IMG/VR virus record: IMGVR_UViG_3300006030_000120 | Coordinates: 1 to 22,401 of that record | Reading direction: 5' to 3' (one strand) | DNA: 22,401 nucleotides | Source: a virus | Part shown: in pieces, positions 11,940 through 18,611 of the stretch | Layout: each line of letters starts with the position of its first letter | Position numbering within the stretch: position 1 is the stretch's first letter | Notes under the pieces: generated by a model | What the model saw: the letters and a program-made list of their open reading frames with translations, nothing else | What the model was told of the DNA's origin: nothing | The model's database searches: none | Position numbers and translations under genes: made by a program

Positions 11940-13916
11940 TTATACTGTCCTAATGGTCATAGTTAGAATACCACCATAACCAGTAAATCCTCTGTCAGGT
12001 GGTGTTGCACGGTTGAATGTAATTTGTTCAATGACACATTGGCGTGACTCACCAGTAGTCAAGTCTTGCCATGTGACAACATCTCCATCTTCTTCAATAG
12101 CTTCAAGCTGACCGATTCTATCAAAGGCACGGCCTTCATATCCGACCATGACATTGTACTTGTCAGTCTCTACATCGAAGCAGTAGACGGGGAATCTTAT
12201 GACTCGCTGGCGAGGCGTAGCAATAGTAGCCTTAGCCTGATAGCCCTTGAATGTTGGGCCCTTGGTTGTGTCAGTTGCGTCCCGGTATAGAATAAACTTA
12301 TATGCTACATACTCTTGTGAGCCAGTAGGTTGTGATGTAGTAACTTCAACAGGCGAAACATTGGCATCGTATGATATGATGTCGTACTCAGTGCCTTCAG
12401 CATCTACAGTTTCTAGTGTCATAGAACCGTAGGTGTATTCACCACGAGCAAGTAAGCGCTTAAAGTTCTTAGGTTCTAGGGTATTGTAGCGGATGTAACC
12501 TGTAGTCAGGTATCCTGTTGTCATCAATGTGCTAGCTGTCTCAGAGTATACGTAGCCGTCAGCACTACCATTGTTTGCTGTGCAGTAAGCAAGCCTATCT
12601 GTCTCACCTAAGAAAGCGCAAGATGTAGTCTTATGTCCTGATACACCAGGATAGTATATGTCGTTAGCATATGGGAATATGAGTGTAGATATTTCATTTG
12701 ACAAGTCCATGCGGATTACCCCAGGAGCCCCGTCAACACCTGTTGCACACCAAACATATCTGTCACGGGCAGCAAAGTCATAGCAAGGCTGGCTTGTCTC
12801 TACTACAAGTGGACCATAAGTCAATGAGCCATCAGCATCTACGTTGGCTACACGGATACCCTTGTTGGTGCCAATCATCATTCTGCCGAGGTAGTAGTAA
12901 ATCTTATGGATAATCTCACCAGCAGGCATTTCAGCAGCAGTCACAGCCTGATTCAAGGTAGGCATAGTACCGTTGGTATTGAGTGTAAACTTATAGATAT
13001 TGGACTGAACACCGCTGTATCCTGATATGTAGATAGCAGCACCAGATGCAGTGATGCTAGTGAAGATATGGTCAGCATCTCCATGAGTGTAGACAGCGGT
13101 AGGCAGGGACGAAGCGTTGGATGAGAACTCATAGACAGAGTTATTGGCGCACATAATGATACGCTCTTTGACATACTCCATTACAGCATTAGTTACTGTA
13201 ATACCAGCAGCGGTGAACATAACCGTAGGAGATGTTGTTGATGTGCCAGTTAATGCCTTTTTATTTACCTCAAGTTTACCTGACGGACCAGTATCGTTTG
13301 TCACCCAGAAAGCTGTAGTTCCATCATCACAGATAGCATAGACTTTGTCATCAGTTCCTGCGTTGTAATCAATGAAATGAGTTACGGTACCTGCAGTATC
13401 AATCTTGTCAACATCGTACTCATCATGCAGTAGTACTCCATTAGTGTTATTCCATTTGATAGAGCGTAGCTGTTGGAATGCACGGCCATTAGTTTCAATC
13501 GGGCCAGTTACATTGTGTCCCTGTGTGCTACTACGAAGTAGCGTAGCCTGACCAATCTCCCATACATTAACACCCTTGCTATCAGCAAAGCGGTATGTGC
13601 TATCCCCGGGCAATAGTGCTGGGTCATAGAATGTAATACCAGTTCCTTCATGGAAGGAGGACTGGCTGCGTAGCCACCAACCAGTAAGTGACTGCTCACC
13701 TGGCTCTGTTTGGTTATCAAACTGGTCCTTACGGAATGGTGCAGTCTGACGGATATAAGGGTTCTGGTCGCTAATTGCGTAGATGAATGGCATACCACCA
13801 ATAGCTACATCATAAGCAATATCAGTGTTCTGCCAAATGGATGCATCCGAAAGTACGCCAACGTCAACGGCAACCGCACGCGTTGCACGACCTTCGGTAA
13901 TATCACGACCAGCCAC
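11940..13916 (-). CDS. Large virion protein, probable tail component
   Basis: The 658-residue protein is rich in Gly, Thr, Tyr and Asp and strand-forming throughout, with repeated blocks of the type VYAICDDGTTAFWVTND, IFTSITASGAAIYISGYSG, RMMIGTNKGIRVANV and RYVWCATGVDG that look like propeller blades (about residues 200-440). The end (FTGYGGILTMTIRTV) and the segment TGESRQCVIEQITFN resemble tail domains. The GTG start has AGGAG upstream. Its place in the late operon, near the lysis genes, suggests a distal tail or host-contact protein. No enzyme motif seen. Confidence 0.6.
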   Translation of the reverse strand: MAGRDITEGRATRAVAVDVGVLSDASIWQNTDIAYDVAIGGMPFIYAISDQNPYIRQTAPFRKDQFDNQTEPGEQSLTGWWLRSQSSFHEGTGITFYDPALLPGDSTYRFADSKGVNVWEIGQATLLRSSTQGHNVTGPIETNGRAFQQLRSIKWNNTNGVLLHDEYDVDKIDTAGTVTHFIDYNAGTDDKVYAICDDGTTAFWVTNDTGPSGKLEVNKKALTGTSTTSPTVMFTAAGITVTNAVMEYVKERIIMCANNSVYEFSSNASSLPTAVYTHGDADHIFTSITASGAAIYISGYSGVQSNIYKFTLNTNGTMPTLNQAVTAAEMPAGEIIHKIYYYLGRMMIGTNKGIRVANVDADGSLTYGPLVVETSQPCYDFAARDRYVWCATGVDGAPGVIRMDLSNEISTLIFPYANDIYYPGVSGHKTTSCAFLGETDRLAYCTANNGSADGYVYSETASTLMTTGYLTTGYIRYNTLEPKNFKRLLARGEYTYGSMTLETVDAEGTEYDIISYDANVSPVEVTTSQPTGSQEYVAYKFILYRDATDTTKGPTFKGYQAKATIATPRQRVIRFPVYCFDVETDKYNVMVGYEGRAFDRIGQLEAIEEDGDVVTWQDLTTGESRQCVIEQITFNRATPPDRGFTGYGGILTMTIRTV

Positions 13917-13924
13917 TTATTCTC

Positions 13925-14647
13925 CTAGCCTTGTTGTTCTTTTAACTTCTCTTTTAATTGTTCGTTAGTCCAGTACATAGCATAGTAGTCATAGTCAAGC
14001 GAGAAACGCTTCATGTGTTTGACTATCGCCCCGGTATGTGCATGTAGTGGGATGCCTGCCGCTTTCATGCGGCGGAAGAAGATGATATCTTCACCGACGA
14101 AATGGTCATCAACACCATCGCCAGTCTCCATAAACATACCCTTGCCAGGGTGAGCTGCTCTCATCTTTGGTACGATAGACTTGTGCATCAGCACAAATCC
14201 AAAGCCAGCACAGTCACACTTGATGACTTCATCTTTAGGTAGTGGGTGATGGTACCTGATTTGGAATTCATCAACATCATCAAAGAGTACAGGGAAGGGA
14301 CGCATTAAGCTACCCTCATTCTCTTTAGAGATGAAGTAGACACCGCTGACAACAGGACGATTAATCTTGTCTGCCGTCTTCCACAGTTTAGCCATAGCAT
14401 CTAGGCTAAGGACTATGTCTGAATCTACCCACAGTAGCCAGTCAGTCTTAATCTTATCTGCCCAATGGTCAAAGAGTACTTGGCGTTGTCTGCCAATCTG
14501 ATTACCTTGGACTCGGATACTGGTGTGAATAGGCATACCGTTGGCACCGCCAGTAATTACTGCTGTCATTAACCCTTCGGTAAATTTGCCGTCAGTTGTG
14601 CCATTGTCACACCAGCCGATTGCTACAGTTTCATTCTTTTGAATCAT
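13925..14647 (-). CDS. Glycosyltransferase, GT-A (family 2-like)
   Basis: The 240-residue protein shows a nucleotide-sugar transferase core: RQRQVLFDHWAD, WLLWVDSDIVL (70-80, with the metal-binding DxD at 75-77), RPVVSGVYF, CDCAGFGFVLMHKS and HFVGEDIIFFRRMKAAG (182-198, with the catalytic acidic pair), then a late His (VKHMKRF). It would transfer a sugar from an activated donor to an unknown acceptor in the cytoplasm. Its site among tail genes suggests glycosylation of virion proteins or of host surface molecules. GTAGGGG precedes the ATG. Confidence 0.8.
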   Translation of the reverse strand: MIQKNETVAIGWCDNGTTDGKFTEGLMTAVITGGANGMPIHTSIRVQGNQIGRQRQVLFDHWADKIKTDWLLWVDSDIVLSLDAMAKLWKTADKINRPVVSGVYFISKENEGSLMRPFPVLFDDVDEFQIRYHHPLPKDEVIKCDCAGFGFVLMHKSIVPKMRAAHPGKGMFMETGDGVDDHFVGEDIIFFRRMKAAGIPLHAHTGAIVKHMKRFSLDYDYYAMYWTNEQLKEKLKEQQG

Positions 14648-14663
14648 TGTCCCCTACCTTTAC

Positions 14664-14786
14664 TTAAATTGATGTCCAATCACGAATGGTTCCGCCACAC
14701 TTAGGGCAGATATAGGCTTCATTCTTGCCTTCTATAATCCATTGTTGATGGGCTGCGTTGTGGGCAGCCCAGTCAATGTCATTCAT
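14664..14786 (-). CDS. 40-residue zinc-knuckle protein
   Basis: A short ORF runs from MNDIDWAAHNAAHQQW to TIRDWTSI and contains a CPKCG pair at 27-31 and two His residues (9, 13) that could complete a zinc site. Its ATG overlaps the stop of the upstream gene by one base (TAATG), and it fills most of an otherwise empty 138-base gap before the glycosyltransferase. The role is unknown; coupling and the conserved-looking motif support it. Confidence 0.65.
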   Translation of the reverse strand: MNDIDWAAHNAAHQQWIIEGKNEAYICPKCGGTIRDWTSI

Positions 14787-15019
14787 TACTTGCTTAGTGC
14801 TGCGATTTCTTCTGCGGTTAGACCGAGTGCTGCAAGTTTGGCTTCGGCTGCTGCTTTGGCTGCTGCCTTTGCTTCTTCTGCTGCGATGCGTTCTGCTTCC
14901 GCTACAGCGAAGGCTGCTGCATCTGCTTCACGTTGAGCAATTTCTTCTGCAGTTAATGGGACAACGGTTTGTTCCCCCGTGCTGCAGTCTACTACCACTT
15001 TGGTTAGTGTTTCTGTCAT
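14786..15019 (-). CDS. Small Ala/Glu-rich coiled-coil protein
   Basis: The 77-residue protein has a short strand region (TKVVVDCSTGEQTVVPLT) and a long, mostly Ala/Glu/Lys helix from about residue 23 to 68, ending in GLTAEEIAALSK. Similar small proteins occur near phage tail-fibre genes, where they may act as chaperones or assembly factors; that link is an inference from position. The ATG follows AAAGGGA. It is coupled to the next small gene by TAATG. Confidence 0.6.
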   Translation of the reverse strand: MTETLTKVVVDCSTGEQTVVPLTAEEIAQREADAAAFAVAEAERIAAEEAKAAAKAAAEAKLAALGLTAEEIAALSK

Positions 15020-15034
15020 TTGTGTTATCCCTTT

Positions 15035-15565
15035 CTATAGGATTCCGTAGAGTGTTGCGGTTGTATATTGGACAAAACTTTTTGCATTTCCGTTATTATC
15101 TTCTGTTTTTAGTGTAATAGAAGTTATGGCTGCTGTGTTAGACCATAAACCAGCCACCATATTCTGTCTACCGTCAGTTGCATTATTTTCATTGACTCCG
15201 TCAATACTTACAGATTTATTAGTGTTTCCTGTATAGTTTGGAATATAAAATGTGTTGTTACTAAAAACACTCGTTGTAGCAGTTAGCGATGTTATATAAG
15301 ATGAAAGCGAATTTGCTCCAGTTGGAGAAATTGAACCACTGCCAGAACCATATCCGTAAAGAAATTTTGATGAATATCCAGTTGTAGAACTATTAAATTG
15401 CATATAGATACCACCAAAAGGTACACCTGCCTGATTGTCGTTGTTTCGTGCACTGGTAAATAAAAGCAAATCAGTGTACCCACTAGGAATATTTGTAAAT
15501 TCAATCGTGCTCGCCCCACCGCTACCCACAGTACTAGATGCAATCTTATATATCTGTAGTGCCAT
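15035..15565 (-). CDS. Tail-type paralogue, type A, second copy
   Basis: The 176-residue protein starts with the shared N-terminal motif TVGSGGASTIEFTNIPSGY and ends with the shared LYGI. It groups with the protein at 16662-17183: both have FxxxxxYIPNY, NKSxSxD, ENNAT, AGLW and FVQ. Small strand-rich proteins with this layout next to fibre genes are likely receptor-binding or decoration proteins, but the role is inferred. The ATG overlaps the type B stop (TAATG). It is the last of six related genes. Confidence 0.65.
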   Translation of the reverse strand: MALQIYKIASSTVGSGGASTIEFTNIPSGYTDLLLFTSARNNDNQAGVPFGGIYMQFNSSTTGYSSKFLYGYGSGSGSISPTGANSLSSYITSLTATTSVFSNNTFYIPNYTGNTNKSVSIDGVNENNATDGRQNMVAGLWSNTAAITSITLKTEDNNGNAKSFVQYTTATLYGIL

Positions 15566-16056
15566 TAGGAGTATGCCTCAATTCCGTATAGGGCAAAGGT
15601 TGAGCCCGAAGCAAAACTTTGGTCCGACATAGAAATTTCAATAGAAGATATTGCCGAGGTGCTTTGATACAGACTGACGGCTTCTGCTACACCATCGTTT
15701 GCATAGTTGCAGCGCGTGAGGTGTGTCTTATAGGTGGTTGTGTTTGAGTAGTTCATAAAGTGGGTGATGAAGTTGCCCCATTCCGTTCCAACAAACCCTA
15801 CAAGAGAAACTGGAACTGATGTAGTCCACCGAGTAGAAGATGCGGCTGACCCTGAGCCATAGATACGGGTGGTGGAATAACCACTTGTTGCGCCATTTAG
15901 TTTGTACACCAAATTATCTCCAGCAACAGTATTTTTACCGAAGCCAACAAGCACTAAATCGGTATAAGAACTTGGGATGTTTGAAAAAGTAATGTATCGC
16001 GTTGTTGATGTGAGCGTAGTCTTTTCAATCAGAGTATATGTGCCTGTCTTAGCCAT
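15565..16056 (-). CDS. Tail-type paralogue, type B, second copy
   Basis: The 163-residue protein has the family motif ITFSNIPSSYTDLVLVG near the start and SFASGSTFALYGI at the end. It pairs with 17183-17680 through HFMNYxNTTTYK and the SxxFASGSTFxLYGI ending. I start at ATG 16056, two bases after the previous stop, instead of extending to 16155, because the extension overlaps the type C gene and has no family resemblance. Predicted strand-rich virion surface protein; function inferred. Confidence 0.65.
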   Translation of the reverse strand: MAKTGTYTLIEKTTLTSTTRYITFSNIPSSYTDLVLVGFGKNTVAGDNLVYKLNGATSGYSTTRIYGSGSAASSTRWTTSVPVSLVGFVGTEWGNFITHFMNYSNTTTYKTHLTRCNYANDGVAEAVSLYQSTSAISSIEISMSDQSFASGSTFALYGIEAYS

Positions 16057-16058
16057 AG

Positions 16059-16658
16059 TTATTTCACCCCGTATAGTGCGAAGTGGGAGTGTTGTTGTAA
16101 AGTATTTGTCATAGCAGCAATTTTTATGTAACCAATTGCGCTTGTGGACATCCATACAGAGGAAACCAACGCTGCACTTCCGCCAACTCCGCCAACTGTT
16201 CCGTTTACATCTACGCCGCCAAATTTGCGCATTGTTTTATATTTATTAGTGTTCGCATAATCTAAAATGTCTATAACACCTGCACCGAAAGTGCCGCCCG
16301 TTGTTGTTCCAAAATCGTTTACGCCTTCCCAATAAGTTTGAGAAGTATCGGCTGAGGCGGCAACTGAATCGCCATTTCCTAACAAATAATGCCGCGTATA
16401 GTTCGCCCCTGTATCGGCTGAAGATACACCAACATTTATTTTGAAACTTTCTACACCAAAAGTTCCTCTGTTAGTTTGTGCGATATACCGAACCTGAAGA
16501 TGAGTGAACGTGGACGGGATTGAGGTAAATTCAACACTAGAACTCCCACCACTACCTACTACTATCTTAGCAATAGTCTCAAAGTAATTGTTGTCAGCAG
16601 CAATATCATTATACTTGGTGCCATATATTCCAGAGTTACTTATCTTGGTGATAGCCAC
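16059..16658 (-). CDS. Tail-type paralogue, type C, second copy
   Basis: The 199-residue protein starts at GTG with GGAAGGA upstream, 3 bases after the previous stop. It has a unique N-terminal 30 residues, then the family motif VGSGGSSSVEFTSIPSTF, the type C motifs HLQVR and VIDILDYANTNKYKTMR, and the end SHFALYGVK. It closely follows 17680-18264 in all these. The N-terminal extension found only in type C could anchor the protein to the fibre or another triplet member. Confidence 0.65.
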   Translation of the reverse strand: MAITKISNSGIYGTKYNDIAADNNYFETIAKIVVGSGGSSSVEFTSIPSTFTHLQVRYIAQTNRGTFGVESFKINVGVSSADTGANYTRHYLLGNGDSVAASADTSQTYWEGVNDFGTTTGGTFGAGVIDILDYANTNKYKTMRKFGGVDVNGTVGGVGGSAALVSSVWMSTSAIGYIKIAAMTNTLQQHSHFALYGVK

Positions 16659-16661
16659 AGA

Positions 16662-17183
16662 CTAGTCCTTCCTAATTCCAAATAGATATGCTGTTGAGTG
16701 TTGGACAAAACTACCTGAACTTAGACTCAACTGCATTGATGTAATTGCGCTAGTTTGAGTCCATAAACCAGCAGTAATGCCCATAAATGTTGCGGTCGCG
16801 TTATTTTCTGGAACCCAATCAGAACTTGTACTCTTATTGTTACTGCTTGTGTAGTTAGGAATATAAATTTCGCAGTTTGAGAATGTACTTGTTGTTTCAC
16901 CGCTTGTTGTAGTAATTGCTGCTCTAATTTTACCTTCGGTTGTATTAGAAGATGAAGCAACAGTTGAGCCGTTACCGCGTAAAAATATACCTTGATAATT
17001 GCTGGTGCTTGTATTGCTATTGAATTGTAAATAAACATAGTCAGGCCCAGAGGCTTGATTGCTTCTCGTAGATAATTTCACTAATAAATCCGTATAACTT
17101 TGCGGAATGGAACTAAAAGTAATACTGCTAGCCCCACCACTGCCTACTGTTACGGTGGCTATTGCTGTATATGTAAGTGCCAT
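16662..17183 (-). CDS. Tail-type paralogue, type A, first copy
   Basis: The 173-residue protein opens MALTYTAIATVTVGSGGASS, then ITFSSIPQSYTDLLVK, and carries the type A blocks CEIYIPNYTSSNNKS, PENNAT, AGLWTQTSAITS and SFVQHSTAYLFGI. It is the partner of 15035-15565; both start MAL and have the ENNAT block. The TAATG overlap with type B links the triplet. Probable strand-rich tail surface protein. Confidence 0.65.
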   Translation of the reverse strand: MALTYTAIATVTVGSGGASSITFSSIPQSYTDLLVKLSTRSNQASGPDYVYLQFNSNTSTSNYQGIFLRGNGSTVASSSNTTEGKIRAAITTTSGETTSTFSNCEIYIPNYTSSNNKSTSSDWVPENNATATFMGITAGLWTQTSAITSMQLSLSSGSFVQHSTAYLFGIRKD

Positions 17184-17680
17184 TATGCCGCCTTGATGCC
17201 GTAGAGAGTGAAGGTTGAGCCGGAAGCGAAGGTTTGTGAACTGTTATTTCTAACAAGAATTGTAGTAATTGCAGAAGTAGAACGCCACAAACTAACATTC
17301 GCATCGGTTGATTTGTTAGATTGGTTAAATCTGTTTACCATACTTTTGTAAGTAGTGGTATTTGCATAATTCATAAAATGACAAATAGCGTTTAATCTTT
17401 CTGTGCTGAACCCATCATAAGTCCCCACCATCATACCGTTGGTACTATTGCTCAACCTTGCGCTCAATGCGCTTGTGCCATTTCCATACAGCGTAGTCGT
17501 TGAATAATTGCTACCCGAATCAGAATTGACGCGAATATAAACGGTAGCCCCTGAACTGGACATAGCCGTATCTATTACTAAAACTAAATCGGTGTAACTT
17601 CCGCTTATAGAAGTAAATTCAACAGTTGCTGCCGCGCTGCTAAGCGTTGTCGTTGCAATCGGTTCGTATGTTGTAGGCAT
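17183..17680 (-). CDS. Tail-type paralogue, type B, first copy
   Basis: The 165-residue protein has the family N-terminal block ATVEFTSISGSYTDLVLV, a middle NYSTTTLYGNGTS, then HFMNYANTTTYKS and WRSTSAITTI, ending FASGSTFTLYGIKAA. These match 15565-16056 closely in the second half and much less in the first, as expected if the exposed part has diverged. Both ends overlap neighbours by TAATG. Virion role inferred. Confidence 0.65.
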   Translation of the reverse strand: MPTTYEPIATTTLSSAAATVEFTSISGSYTDLVLVIDTAMSSSGATVYIRVNSDSGSNYSTTTLYGNGTSALSARLSNSTNGMMVGTYDGFSTERLNAICHFMNYANTTTYKSMVNRFNQSNKSTDANVSLWRSTSAITTILVRNNSSQTFASGSTFTLYGIKAA

Positions 17681-18264
17681 TATGCCCCCTTAATTCCGTA
17701 TAGGGCGAAGTGGGAGTATTGGTTAAAATTACCACTATTTGCAGCAATTTTTATAGATGTAATGGCGTTTGTATTTCTCCAAGAACCACTAAACAAATAA
17801 ACGTGTCCCGAACCATTCCTATCTAAGCCTGTCAAACAACGCATTGTTTTATACTTATTAGTATTTGCATAATCTAAAATGTCAATAACTGAGACAACTG
17901 GTTCGCTAGCCCATAAACCAAAACCATAATATTGGATATTATCATTTGCCGTTGTACCAGCACTTGCCGTACTGCCATTTCCTGTTAGCCAATGAGATGA
18001 ATAATTAGAGCCTGTATCGTTATTATATGTTGCACTTAGACTTTGATTTCCAGCATAACTACCTAGACTCATAATCCGAACCTGAAGGTGAGCAAAGGTA
18101 GACGGGATTGACGTGAACTCAACATTTGAAGCACCACCACTACTAACAGTTACAGTAGCAATAGACTCATAATTGGATATAGACCCGTAGTTCCCTGCTA
18201 GGAAAGAACGACTCTTAGGTTGTCCCAGCAAGATACTAGAGGAAGATGCTCTAGTAGCAGCCAT
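17680..18264 (-). CDS. Tail-type paralogue, type C, first copy
   Basis: The 194-residue protein has a Ser-rich N-terminal extension (about 30 residues), the family block VSSGGASNVEFTSIPSTFAH, then HLQVR, NYSSHWLTGNGS, VIDILDYANTNKYKTMR and SHFALYGIKGA. It is the first gene of the first C-B-A triplet, and its ATG overlaps the preceding small virion gene (TAATG). Family identity with 16059-16658 is clear by eye; function as a tail surface protein is inferred. Confidence 0.65.
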   Translation of the reverse strand: MAATRASSSSILLGQPKSRSFLAGNYGSISNYESIATVTVSSGGASNVEFTSIPSTFAHLQVRIMSLGSYAGNQSLSATYNNDTGSNYSSHWLTGNGSTASAGTTANDNIQYYGFGLWASEPVVSVIDILDYANTNKYKTMRCLTGLDRNGSGHVYLFSGSWRNTNAITSIKIAANSGNFNQYSHFALYGIKGA

Positions 18265-18599
18265 TACGCTATTTCGCTTCCAAAGATATTGAAGGAAAGG
18301 TTGGCGGTTGAAGCATAGACAGTAATGACATCAGAGGAATCCATAGTGATACCTAAGGTCAATACTGTTGAATCAGATGCACCTACTGTCACATCATAAG
18401 CAAGGTAATGCTCGTTGGCTAGTGTTGCTCCGTTAGGACGAACAGCAATGCGGAATGTCGCAGATGATGATGCACGATTTGCTATCACAATGCTAGAGAC
18501 TACTGTTTGCGTTGCTGGTGATGATGGACAGGTGTAGGCAGTAGTTGCCGTAGTAGCCGAAGGTGCTACTTGTCCAAGTACTTTATATGTTGTTGGCAT
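18264..18599 (-). CDS. Small conserved virion-associated protein
   Basis: The 111-residue protein begins MPTTYKVLGQVAPSATTATT and continues with strands VVSSIVIANRASSSATFRIAV, then AYDVTVGASDSTVLTLGI and a closing LSFNIFGSEIA. This Ser/Thr-rich beta-sandwich-like type recurs beside fibre genes in aquatic phages, where it is uncharacterised. A good AGGAG-type site precedes the ATG. It probably contributes to the tail fibre or baseplate surface. Confidence 0.65.
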   Translation of the reverse strand: MPTTYKVLGQVAPSATTATTAYTCPSSPATQTVVSSIVIANRASSSATFRIAVRPNGATLANEHYLAYDVTVGASDSTVLTLGITMDSSDVITVYASTANLSFNIFGSEIA

Positions 18600-18611
18600 T
18601 TTTCTTTCTCC

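Noticed and set aside
14758-15117. 119-residue Leu-rich plus-strand ORF
   Set aside because: It is antisense to the Ala/Glu-rich coiled-coil gene; Leu richness is a mirror effect of GCN/GCA codons.
16057-16155. N-terminal extension of the type B paralogue
   Set aside because: It runs through the type C coding end in another frame and shows no family similarity; the ATG at 16056 gives the family-like start.
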